Shown here in pieces: positions 8,581 to 16,330 of a stretch of DNA of 44,686 nucleotides (position 1 is the first letter of the stretch; each line of letters starts with the position of its first letter). Under the pieces are notes generated by a model that saw only the letters and a list, made by a program, of their open reading frames with translations, was not told the origin of the DNA and did not search any database. The translations under genes and the position numbers were made by a program. Source of the DNA: Deltaproteobacteria bacterium (GTDB taxonomy: Bacteria; Desulfobacterota; Desulfobulbia; Desulfobulbales; Desulfurivibrionaceae); the NCBI GenBank assembly GCA_026388695.1, contig JAPLJH010000060.1, positions 1 through 44,686 of the forward strand. The letters run 5' to 3'.

Positions 8581-9532
8581 GGCAATAGTCCATGAAAGTC
8601 CCTGAAGTTTCCGGGATCAGGTTGATTTTGGCGCGTTTTCCAGTGCCGTGCCCTTGCCGAGCCAACCTGTCAATGTGCGAGACGATCATTGGGAAGATAT
8701 TGTATCGGTTCAATACGGCGTCTCGAGATTCCTGAATTTCCTTGCGGGATTGCTCGTAGCGATTGCTTCCGAGGCAGTCTTCGATGATGGCAATGGCTTT
8801 TTGTGGTTGCAGGAGGTCGATTCTCGTAAGGGACTTTGGAGTAAAATATTTTTCGATATTGGGGCAGCCAGCGTAGATGGGATGGCAGTCGGCCAGAAAC
8901 GGATCGGATATTTTCTCCGTCCAATAGTCGTTGACCGCGCAATTCTCAATGGCAATGTGATATTTGTAAGGCGCAAGGGCGTCCCACTTGTCCTCTATCT
9001 CTCTTATCCCCCGTCCGAACACATCAATTCTGTCTCCGAAATGATTTTGCAGCGTGTTGACAAAGGCGAGGCGAAGCCGATGCCCATCGCTGAAGGACTT
9101 GGTGGAAGAGATGACAGACAGTTCTTTTGTCTTCTTATAATGGGTAATGGCGGAGAGTTCGTCGTAATCCTTTGACCAGGCAAGATTCACATGGTTTTTT
9201 TGCCGTCGGCCAACGTGCCAGGGCAGTCCTGGCTGGTCGATGATTGTTCGGGGATGCTTGAGATCAGTGCGGCAGGTGATGACCAGGGCGAATTGTTTTA
9301 GGAATTCCGGTCGGTATTGCTTCAGGGTTGGGGGTTCTCCTGTGATGAGAATCGTGTTTTCGCGCGGGCAATAGGCTGATTCGCCTTTCGGGAGTCCCTC
9401 TAAAACCACCCAGTAATCACATCCTTTTTTTTCTTGGCCCAAGATGAAGGTGTAATCGCCCCAGACTCCTTGCTGGAGAGGAGTTTGTCGTGCTATAGGC
9501 CAATCCGAGCATGAAAGTTTTACAGTAATCAT
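8543..9532 (-). CDS. GT10 alpha-1,3/4-fucosyltransferase-like protein
   Basis: The C-terminal half contains the GT10 signature: YKYHIAIENC at residues 189-198, then DYWTEKISDPFLADCHPIYAG at about 202-222. These match the conserved F/Y-x-F/I-E-N and DY(V/W)TEK donor-binding blocks of bacterial and eukaryotic alpha-1,3/4-fucosyltransferases. The gene encodes 329 residues from the ATG at 9532; a longer upstream frame overlaps the GT11 gene and is unlikely. It lies 40 bases after the GT11 gene in a reverse operon headed by msbA. No GDP-fucose synthesis genes (gmd, fcl) are in the window. GDP-fucose is the donor by family; the acceptor is unknown. Confidence 0.85.
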   Translation of the reverse strand: MITVKLSCSDWPIARQTPLQQGVWGDYTFILGQEKKGCDYWVVLEGLPKGESAYCPRENTILITGEPPTLKQYRPEFLKQFALVITCRTDLKHPRTIIDQPGLPWHVGRRQKNHVNLAWSKDYDELSAITHYKKTKELSVISSTKSFSDGHRLRLAFVNTLQNHFGDRIDVFGRGIREIEDKWDALAPYKYHIAIENCAVNDYWTEKISDPFLADCHPIYAGCPNIEKYFTPKSLTRIDLLQPQKAIAIIEDCLGSNRYEQSRKEIQESRDAVLNRYNIFPMIVSHIDRLARQGHGTGKRAKINLIPETSGTFMDYCLRGLRTISSRKS

Positions 9533-9572
9533 GGTTGTGTGGTCCGGAGTGTTCTGTCCACAGAAAGTGGCT

Positions 9573-10448
9573 TTAGATACGGGTCCATGCTTCGGGAAGA
9601 AGATCTTCCGTGTTGAACGATGGAGAATTGAACCAACGTTTTGGCGCGTAGACAATTGTATCCTGATGCTGGCCTAACCATGCTCCCCACCAGGAAAAAC
9701 TGCTGTTGGCAATGATATGATGCCTGCACTGGCTCATCAGGCGTAAATCTTCATAATTTTTTTTAGGGCCGTTATGGCCGATGAAGGTGGCTGGGTGTGT
9801 CATTTTTAAATTTTTTTCTGCCCATTCAGGATCATCGCTGAAGATGAAAAAACAGGGGTGAGGAACTTTTTTGGTAAGATTCTCAAGACAACGCTCATAA
9901 TACTCAAGATCGCAAGTTCCATGGATCGTATTGGTCTTCGCGTCTGTAACATAATCACCACGGCGAACGTGTAGGCTGACTGATTCACAGGAAGTTATTT
10001 GCTGCGCTAATTCCAGATTCGTGCCTGTTTGAGGCAATTTCACCGTAAATTCATTTCTGATAATATCCGCTATACCTGAAAAATATTTTTCGCTCTGCCA
10101 ATAGCCGTCCAAGAATACGGAGTCAGGCATAGCGAGTATTTCAGGGTCGAAGTGGTACTGTTTCTCCCGGATATGGGTTATGCCGAGTTTGCTTGGCCGT
10201 CGCAGAAGTTTTTTGAATTTTTTCTTCAAAGAGCTTGATTCAGGTTCTTTGAAGAGCTTCACCTCTTCCGGGGTTGCAAAGAGTTCTTTTGTGTTAAAGG
10301 CGGACAACCCATAGTCGTGCAGACTGTAAACCTTGAATTCCGATATATCCAGCTTCAAAACGGTGTTGTGGGTCGCCGCAAGTTGTCTGCCGGCTGCATA
10401 CTGAAACATCTGGTTCCCCAGCCCACCTATTATTCTAACGACGATCAT
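9573..10448 (-). CDS. GT11 alpha-1,2-fucosyltransferase-like protein
   Basis: The 291-residue product opens with MIVVRIIGGLGNQMFQYAAG, the classic GT11 N-terminus. It has HVRRGDY at residues 160-166, the HxRRxD GDP-fucose binding motif, and ANSSFSWWGAWL at 247-258. The ATG at 10448 overlaps the stop of the upstream GT2 gene by four bases, so the two are coupled. Bacterial GT11 enzymes add alpha-1,2-fucose to galactose in O-antigens, giving H-antigen-like ends. Some family members act on other acceptors. The gene looks A/T-richer than flanking housekeeping genes, consistent with the usual mobility of O-antigen genes. Confidence 0.92.
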   Translation of the reverse strand: MIVVRIIGGLGNQMFQYAAGRQLAATHNTVLKLDISEFKVYSLHDYGLSAFNTKELFATPEEVKLFKEPESSSLKKKFKKLLRRPSKLGITHIREKQYHFDPEILAMPDSVFLDGYWQSEKYFSGIADIIRNEFTVKLPQTGTNLELAQQITSCESVSLHVRRGDYVTDAKTNTIHGTCDLEYYERCLENLTKKVPHPCFFIFSDDPEWAEKNLKMTHPATFIGHNGPKKNYEDLRLMSQCRHHIIANSSFSWWGAWLGQHQDTIVYAPKRWFNSPSFNTEDLLPEAWTRI

Positions 10449-11314
10449 TTTGAAAGAGCCGCAATTGGTTTGAGTTTTTTTGATATTTTTCTGCAAAATC
10501 TGTTCAGGAGACGAGGCCCGGCACGATAGAAATCCATTTCGTCCCGACAGAGATCCGCATAGTATTTTTTTTCTGGAGCGGCAAGCGGACTAGGAGCACC
10601 AGGCATGCCTTGTAGGGCCGCAGAATATATTTTTGCTCTGAGTTGGTACTTTGCTTTGCGGTCCATTTTTTTTGCATAGTACGTGGGAGCGGTCTCTCGA
10701 TAGATCAACAAGGGATTCGCCAACATCCAGGTTTCGCCTAGGGCCCCAAGGCGAAGCCACAATTCGTAATCCTCCCCGACCGGGGGAGTAAGGCTTTCGT
10801 TGAATGGTCCCGCCTGGATGAGACTTTCCCGTCTGGTTAGAACCGAGGAGATAATGAACACATTCTCCTGCGCAAGCTTCTCATAGGGGATCAGGCCAAA
10901 GAAGATTTTCTGATGGTATGCGGGAGCGTCTTCTTTGGCACCGATTCCATCCCAACGGAAGGCGTTGGTGCCGAGAAGAACGCACGCCTTGTTGTGCGCA
11001 AGAAATTCCATTTGTCTTTCCAGCTTTTCAGGAAGCCAGAGGTCATCATCATCGAGAAAGGCGACAAACTGGGCAGAGCCTTGGCGAATTACTCGATTTC
11101 TGGGGGCGGCAGGGTAGCCGACATGCCTGCTCGGCAAATAAATAAAACGCCTGTCCGTCAGAAAAGGCCTGACAGCATCTCTGATTTCAAGGCTGTCTCC
11201 ATCTTCCGCAATCCAGCAGAGCCAGTCTTCATAGGTCTGGGATTGGACACTTTTCAGTGCTTCAGACAGGAGAGAGGCCCGATTATAGGTGGGGATGATA
11301 ATATCGACGGTCAT
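10445..11314 (-). CDS. GT2 glycosyltransferase
   Basis: This is a family 2 glycosyltransferase of 289 residues. VDIIIPTYNRASLLSEALKS at the N-terminus and FVAFLDDDDLWLPEKLERQ near residue 90 (the DxD site) define the GT-A fold. PPVGEDYELWLRLGALGE near residue 175 contains the ED motif of the presumed catalytic base. Its start overlaps the msbA stop, and its stop overlaps the GT11 start, both as ATGA. It is therefore in one tightly coupled unit msbA-GT2-GT11, with GT10 behind. The donor and acceptor cannot be inferred beyond an LPS sugar. Confidence 0.9.
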   Translation of the reverse strand: MTVDIIIPTYNRASLLSEALKSVQSQTYEDWLCWIAEDGDSLEIRDAVRPFLTDRRFIYLPSRHVGYPAAPRNRVIRQGSAQFVAFLDDDDLWLPEKLERQMEFLAHNKACVLLGTNAFRWDGIGAKEDAPAYHQKIFFGLIPYEKLAQENVFIISSVLTRRESLIQAGPFNESLTPPVGEDYELWLRLGALGETWMLANPLLIYRETAPTYYAKKMDRKAKYQLRAKIYSAALQGMPGAPSPLAAPEKKYYADLCRDEMDFYRAGPRLLNRFCRKISKKLKPIAALSK

Positions 11315-13044
11315 TGTTCAACAAACTGCATGGTGTACAGCATGTGGTAAATGCCATTTTTCGCCAGCAGCGCCTCATGGGGGCCTTCTTCCTCGATCAG
11401 GCCATCCTTGATGACGATGATCCGGTCAGCGTTTTTAATGGTGGAGAGCCGGTGCGCGATTATGAAAGTGGTTCTGCCCTTCATCAGGTTTTCCAAGGCG
11501 ATTTGTACCTCGCGTTCAGACTCTGTATCAAGGGCCGAGGTTGCTTCATCCAGGATGAGGATGGGTGCGTCCTTTGCCAGGGCTCTGGCGATGGAGATGC
11601 GTTGCTGCTGACCCCCGGAAAGTCTTGCCCCGGACTCGCCGATGATTGTCTCAAACCCTTCGGGCAGCTCATTGATGAAATCCAGGGCGTGCGCAGCTCT
11701 GGCAACGGCAGTCAGTTCTTCCTCGGATTTTTCTAGGTCGCCGTAGGCGATATTGTTGCGTATCGTGTCATTAAAAAGAATGGTCTGTTGGGTGACTATG
11801 GCGATTTGGCTACGCAGGGATTTCATGGTCACATTGCGAATGTCCTGGCCATCAATGGAAATTTCTCCCTTGGTAACATCAAGGAAGCGGGGAATGAGAT
11901 TAGCAAGGGTCGTCTTGCCCCCACCACTGGTGCCAACCAGGGCAATGACCTCGCCCGGGGTTACGGTGAGGGTTATCCCTTTTAATATTTCCGTGGTGCC
12001 ATCGTAGCTGAAGCGGACATCTTTGAAGGCGATTTCTTTTTTAATCGGCGGCAAGTCAATGGCTCCCGGCTTGTCGGCGATGTCCGGTTTGATGTCGAGT
12101 ATGTTGAACACGCGGGTGGCTGCGGCAAGACCATGCTGGATGGGATTGTTGACCTTGCTTATATTTTTGATTGGTTCATAGACCATGATGAGCGCGGTGA
12201 GAAAGGAAAAAAAGGTGCCTGGCGTCGAGTGCCCGTTGAGAACTTGGTTTCCGCCATACCACATGATCAGGGCGATACCGATTCCGCCCAACAGTTCCAT
12301 CAGCGGGTGATTAATGCTTTTTAACTGCACGTCTTTCATGGCGATGCGGAAGAGTTTCCCCGCTCTTTCTGAGAATCGTTTGTACTCATATGCTTCCATG
12401 CCAAAGGCTTTGACGATCCGGTTTCCTTGGATGGTTTCCTGGAGGATGTTGGCGATGGATGCGGTGGTGCGTTGACCGCTGAAGCTGAGTTCGCGGAATT
12501 TTTTGCCGAATCGATAAATCGGGAGGCTGGCAAGAGGAAGGAAAACAAGGGACATCAGGGCAAGTTTCCAGTCTTGGTAGAAAAGAACGGTTAGCAATCC
12601 AAGGGCCTGGAAAAGATCCTTCAAGGTTCCGACAAGGGACGAAGACACAGCGCCCTGCATGAGCGTAACATCCGAAATAATCCTTGAGATAAGCTCTCCG
12701 GTCGGGGTTTTGGCGAAGAAGGAGAGGGGAAGATTCTGAATATGGTCATAGATTTTTTTGCGCAGATCAAGGATAACGCCCTGGCCAACCCGTTCCATGA
12801 AGTATGAATAGCAATAATAGAAAATCCCCTTGACCAGAAAGAGCAGCATCAGGGCAAGCGGCAGCAGGTTGAGCATCAACCGGTCTTTCTTGAAGAAAAT
12901 TTCGTCGAGAAGCGGTTTGACCATGTAGGCTTGCAACGCGCTCAAGCCGGCAACTGCGACCATGCTGACCATTGCCAGGATAAGCCGGTTCCGATACGGT
13001 TTGATGAGCGGGATGATTCGGAAAATGATTGTTTTATTTGGCAT
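11311..13044 (-). CDS. msbA: Lipid A-core flippase MsbA-type ABC transporter
   Basis: The product is a half-transporter of 577 residues with an N-terminal six-helix ABC domain (about residues 10-310) and a C-terminal ATPase. Walker A GTSGGGKTT is at 371-379, the signature LSGGQQQR at 475-482 and Walker B ILILDEATSALD at 495-506; the H-loop is IIAHRLSTI. MsbA homodimers flip lipid A-core across the inner membrane. The ATG at 13044 gives the normal N-terminus, while an extension to 13152 would add 36 residues unlike the family. The ribosome binding site is weak. Its place at the head of a glycosyltransferase operon fits LPS export. Confidence 0.93.
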   Translation of the reverse strand: MPNKTIIFRIIPLIKPYRNRLILAMVSMVAVAGLSALQAYMVKPLLDEIFFKKDRLMLNLLPLALMLLFLVKGIFYYCYSYFMERVGQGVILDLRKKIYDHIQNLPLSFFAKTPTGELISRIISDVTLMQGAVSSSLVGTLKDLFQALGLLTVLFYQDWKLALMSLVFLPLASLPIYRFGKKFRELSFSGQRTTASIANILQETIQGNRIVKAFGMEAYEYKRFSERAGKLFRIAMKDVQLKSINHPLMELLGGIGIALIMWYGGNQVLNGHSTPGTFFSFLTALIMVYEPIKNISKVNNPIQHGLAAATRVFNILDIKPDIADKPGAIDLPPIKKEIAFKDVRFSYDGTTEILKGITLTVTPGEVIALVGTSGGGKTTLANLIPRFLDVTKGEISIDGQDIRNVTMKSLRSQIAIVTQQTILFNDTIRNNIAYGDLEKSEEELTAVARAAHALDFINELPEGFETIIGESGARLSGGQQQRISIARALAKDAPILILDEATSALDTESEREVQIALENLMKGRTTFIIAHRLSTIKNADRIIVIKDGLIEEEGPHEALLAKNGIYHMLYTMQFVEQ

Positions 13045-13184
13045 GTTTGGCCGTTCTGTTAGGGTAATGTTCAGTTTGCGTGTGGGTGATTCTTTTTCCA
13101 GAGAAAGGCGGTCGTGCAAATCGTCTCCATATCCTGGTGGATCGGTTTCCAAGGAAAGAGTTTTCTGATTTTTTCGGTTGGCGA

Positions 13185-13449
13185 TCAGTGGGGGAGGATC
13201 GCCTTCCCTGCGTCCAGCTGAAACAATTTCGAAATCAATCTACTTGTCCGGCGCACAATGTCTCGGAGAATCCCCCCCCTCCAGATGCGCCTGCGCGGGA
13301 ACAGCCCAACGGTTTCCTGAGTAGAAATTGTCAACCACCACCACATTGCAGCCGGCATTGACAAGCTGTCGGCTCGTGTGGGAACCGATATAGCCGGCTC
13401 CTCCGGTGACGAGAACATTCCGGCAGTTTAAGATATTCGGGGTGTTCAT
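13185..13449 (-). pseudogene. galE: galE (UDP-glucose 4-epimerase) N-terminal remnant
   Basis: From the ATG at 13449 the frame encodes [19 protein letters not shown] and [15 protein letters not shown], the unmistakable NAD-binding N-terminus of GalE-type epimerases. After HLEGGD the frame runs to a stop at 13240. The neighbouring frame continues with [21 protein letters not shown], which resembles the following 'D-x-RD...RL..LF...DA' part of GalE, and stops at 13185. So the remnant has a frameshift and has lost about 250 residues. It lies between cysK and msbA on the same strand as msbA. It could be debris from rearrangement of the O-antigen locus. A short functional peptide is unlikely. Confidence 0.75.
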
Positions 13450-13631
13450 GGTGATTTTTTCACGGGGGAGGTGGCGTTCCTGCGCGTTTTCTCAGGAAAA
13501 ATTTTGGCTTACAGGCCATCTCCTGGGCAATATGGAAAGGATTGGGACAGTGTAAAAATAATCGCAATTACTACTATGATCCTCAACTGTTTGTCAAACA
13601 AATGTTGGTAAATGTCGGCAGAGGGGGGAGA

Positions 13632-14561
13632 TCAAAGAGCATTTATCAGCTCGGTGCTCAAATATCTCTCCCCTGTGTCGCAGAGGGGAAAGACGATCTG
13701 CTTGCCCCGGTTTTCCGGGCGGAAGGCGATCTGCATGGCGGCCCAGGCATTGGCGCCCGATGAAATCCCACAGAGGATGCCTTCTTCCTTGGCGATTCTG
13801 CGGGCGGTTTCCATGGCTTGCTCGTTGGTTACCGTGATGATTTCATCGATGATCTCTCGGTTGAGTATCTTGGGAATAAAGCCTGCGCCGATGCCCTGAA
13901 TCTTGTGGGGGCCTGGGTTTCCTCCGGATAAAACCGGAGACGCGGCAGGCTCCACTGCCACCACATACAGAGATGGTTTCTGCGCTTTGATCACCTCACC
14001 AACTCCGGTGATGGTGCCGCCAGTGCCCACCCCGGCCACAAAAATGTCGATACCGCCGTCCGTGTTCTCCCAGATCTCTTTGGCCGTGGTCCGGCGATGA
14101 ATCTCCGGGTTTGCCGGGTTGGTAAACTGGTTGGGCATGAAGCTGTTTGGGGTTTTGGCGAGAAGATCTTCCGCCCTGGCAATCGCCCCTTTCATTCCTT
14201 CACTGCCTGGGGTGAGAACCAGTTCGGCACCCAGGTGCTTGAGGAGGGTCCGACGTTCCAGGCTCATGGTTTCCGGCATGGTCAGAATAAGCCGGTATTT
14301 CCGGGCGGCACAGACAAAGGCCAGGGCGATGCCGGTGTTGCCGCTGGTTGGTTCGATGATGGTGGTTGTTGGCTTAAGTAGCCCCTGCGCCTCGGCGGCG
14401 TTGATCATGGCCAGACCGATGCGATCCTTGACGCTACCCAAAGGGTTCTGGAATTCCAGCTTGGCGAGCAGCGACGCCTCTAGTCCCGCCCCGAGCCGAG
14501 ACAGTCTGACTATTGGAGTGTTGCCTATGATTGCGGTGATGTCAGGGGAGATTCGTGGCAT
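13632..14561 (-). CDS. cysK: Cysteine synthase A (O-acetylserine sulfhydrylase)
   Basis: This PLP enzyme makes L-cysteine from O-acetyl-L-serine and sulfide in the cytoplasm. [11 protein letters not shown] near residue 40 carries the PLP lysine. [12 protein letters not shown] near residue 70 is the substrate loop, [13 protein letters not shown] near 178 is the phosphate-binding loop, and [11 protein letters not shown] near 265 completes the active site. The 309 residues match CysK. The ATG at 14561 has AGGAGG seven bases upstream. It lies 96 bases downstream of the XRE/two-CW regulator gene on the same strand and may share its transcript. No serine acetyltransferase gene is present nearby. 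Confidence 0.95.
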   Translation of the reverse strand: MPRISPDITAIIGNTPIVRLSRLGAGLEASLLAKLEFQNPLGSVKDRIGLAMINAAEAQGLLKPTTTIIEPTSGNTGIALAFVCAARKYRLILTMPETMSLERRTLLKHLGAELVLTPGSEGMKGAIARAEDLLAKTPNSFMPNQFTNPANPEIHRRTTAKEIWENTDGGIDIFVAGVGTGGTITGVGEVIKAQKPSLYVVAVEPAASPVLSGGNPGPHKIQGIGAGFIPKILNREIIDEIITVTNEQAMETARRIAKEEGILCGISSGANAWAAMQIAFRPENRGKQIVFPLCDTGERYLSTELINAL

Positions 14562-14657
14562 GGGGCATCCTCCTGCAATGAATTGGGGAAAAAGCGTTTT
14601 TCTAGGTTTTGGTTGTTGAAAAAATCGGGGTGGGTTTTGTTCACCGTGGAAAAAAGA

Positions 14658-15035
14658 TTACAAAAATGGGGTGAGCACCTCACAATCTCGGCAGATATTC
14701 ATTTTTCCCTTCCAGTTTTTTTGGGCCTTGCACTCGCAAATGGTGCCGTTGATGAACCAACATAATTCTCCGGCCTGAAATTCCCAGGCCGGACATTGCT
14801 CCCGCCTTTCCTGGGGGCATTTTTTTACCTCCCAGCAAGGGGCGGGACTACAGCTGTCTTTTTGTTGCTGGCGGGAGAGCAGAAAGAAGACCTGCCGTTC
14901 GACGTGGGGGGGGACGGAACGCCAGCCCTGTTCGTAGCCTTGGATGGCCTTTATCGATGAGCCGAGAAGCTCGGCAAGTTGTTTTTGGGTCTTGCCAAGT
15001 TTCTTGCGCACCAACAAAAAATTCTGTTTGTCCAT
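14658..15035 (-). CDS. XRE-type HTH regulator with cysteine-rich (two-CW-like) C-terminal domain
   Basis: The product has 125 residues. Residues 8-50 form an XRE-like helix-turn-helix (VRKKLGKTQKQLAELLG, then IKAIQGYEQGWRSVP). The C-terminal half is cysteine-rich: CWEVKKC, QCPAW, ELCW, TICEC and ICRDC, with two Cys-Trp pairs. This resembles the 'two-CW' domain seen in regulators and chemoreceptors of Desulfobacterota. I infer binding of zinc or an iron-sulfur cluster, possibly as a redox or metal sensor. The ATG at 15035 has AGGAG seven bases upstream. A promoter with an internal palindrome lies in front, so autoregulation is likely. cysK follows 96 bases downstream. Confidence 0.82.
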   Translation of the reverse strand: MDKQNFLLVRKKLGKTQKQLAELLGSSIKAIQGYEQGWRSVPPHVERQVFFLLSRQQQKDSCSPAPCWEVKKCPQERREQCPAWEFQAGELCWFINGTICECKAQKNWKGKMNICRDCEVLTPFL

Positions 15036-15085
15036 GGGTGGCTCCTGGCAGAAGAAACAAGAGAGGTGTGTTGATTGCTCCGATA

Positions 15086-15116
15086 TTAGTACCACGGAGT
15101 GGTAGGCAATTGTCAA
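15086..15116 (-). promoter_or_regulatory. Promoter with operator palindrome for the XRE/two-CW gene
   Basis: Read on the minus strand, TTGACA (15111-15116) is a perfect -35 box. TACTAA (15086-15091) is a plausible -10 box with a 19-base spacer, slightly long. The palindrome TACCAC-TCC-GTGGTA (15090-15104, six-base arms, three-base centre) fills the spacer and touches the -10. The start codon is about 50 bases downstream. An operator between the -35 and -10 elements of a regulator's own promoter is the usual layout for autorepression. The binding protein is inferred, not shown. Confidence 0.6.
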
Positions 15117-15221
15117 GGGGAGAATGCTTTGTTTATTGTCGTTACGAAGGCCGGGCTTGTCACAGTGTCCGCTGGCAATGAAAGTTCCGCTGGAGAGGGT
15201 TCTGGGGGGGCAGGGTTTCCG

Positions 15222-16181
15222 TCAGCTTAGGCGGACCCAGCGACCGGAAGAATCTTTGGAAACGGTGACTTGGTTGGAGCGGCCTTTTTGGATTTTTTCC
15301 AGGCCGTCGCGCATGGCTTTGGAGTAGTTTTCACAAATGCCGATGCTCCTATCCACAAGGGCAAGGGCCTCATCCTGACCAAGATCGAGGATGCCGCCAA
15401 ATTTGTAAATGAGATCGGTAAGTTCAAGTTTGGTTCCGTTGAAAAACGCGGAGGTCAGCTCGTTGCTGAAAACAACAAGGTTCTGGAGAAAAAGAAAAGA
15501 GTCCCGGTTCTTTTCGGGCTTTGGAGGCTCTGTATCCATGCAGTCGACAATTCTTTTTGAAAAATTCCAGAAGGTCGAAATTTCCCGGCCAATCTGGCTG
15601 TAAGTCAACCCTTTGAGTACAAGGCGGTTCGAATGATCCTCCGAGTATCCCTTTTGCATGTGCTGTTCAACGGCCTGATACTGGGCAGGCAGATAGACCA
15701 GGACCACAAGTTTCCCCAGTTTGTGCAGCAGGCTGCAAACGTATGCCTCTTCTGCGGAAATGCGGCTTTTTTTTAGTTCACAGTAGATTCTGCTTTGGGT
15801 GGCGCTGATGAGGGACATGGTGAAAATCCCGGCAATTTCGTCTTTTTCGGTGCCGGTCCGTGTGAATTCCTCAAACAGGGCCATGGTGGCGGCCAGTTGG
15901 CGCAGGGTGTCGAAACCAACTACCGTAATGGCTCGCGATATGGTGCTAACTGGGGTTCCCCGCGAATAGTAGGCGGAGTTCACCACCTGCAAAATCCTGG
16001 TGGTGAGTGAATAATCTTTGAGGATGGTGTTGGCTACTTCTTGGGCAGTGACGCGGCTGCTGCTCAGCATTGAGATGAGTTCCGTCACATGTTCCGACAT
16101 GGCTGGCAAAGAATCCATGTTGACCATGGCAAATATTTCCAGCAGTCGTTGGCGGGTCTGATTGTCTTGTGGTTCTGTCAT
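15222..16181 (-). CDS. HDOD domain signalling protein
   Basis: The 319-residue product has an HDOD domain at about residues 20-220. Landmarks are LPAMSEHVTELISML, ANTILKDYSLTTRILQVVNSA and ISRAITVVGFDTLRQLA. The motif that would be the HD pair in a phosphodiesterase reads LLHKLGKLVVL, so Asp is replaced by Lys and hydrolase activity is unlikely. HDOD proteins act in bacterial signal transduction and motility or stress control, and their biochemical role is poorly defined. The gene stands alone: a 149-base gap separates it from comM upstream and a 186-base gap from the XRE gene downstream. No transmembrane segment is visible. Confidence 0.88.
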   Translation of the reverse strand: MTEPQDNQTRQRLLEIFAMVNMDSLPAMSEHVTELISMLSSSRVTAQEVANTILKDYSLTTRILQVVNSAYYSRGTPVSTISRAITVVGFDTLRQLAATMALFEEFTRTGTEKDEIAGIFTMSLISATQSRIYCELKKSRISAEEAYVCSLLHKLGKLVVLVYLPAQYQAVEQHMQKGYSEDHSNRLVLKGLTYSQIGREISTFWNFSKRIVDCMDTEPPKPEKNRDSFLFLQNLVVFSNELTSAFFNGTKLELTDLIYKFGGILDLGQDEALALVDRSIGICENYSKAMRDGLEKIQKGRSNQVTVSKDSSGRWVRLS

Positions 16182-16330
16182 GTGAACTCAGCGGTGGCTT
16201 GAAGAATGTGAACTTATTGTATCTCGACTGTATCTTGCCCACCCTAAAATGTTTTCTTGGCTTTCGCAAGTCTATTGAGGGTTCATCCCTGCTTCACCGT
16301 GAGGCTGCCCAGGGGAATTTTGCCATGGGA

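Noticed and set aside
13045-13152. 36-residue N-terminal extension of MsbA
   Set aside because: The normal MsbA start is at 13044, and the extension has no family counterpart or good ribosome binding site.
13588-13600. Palindrome TGTTTGTCAAACA after cysK
   Set aside because: It is short and has no T-run on the minus strand, so it is not a convincing terminator; chance occurrence is likely.
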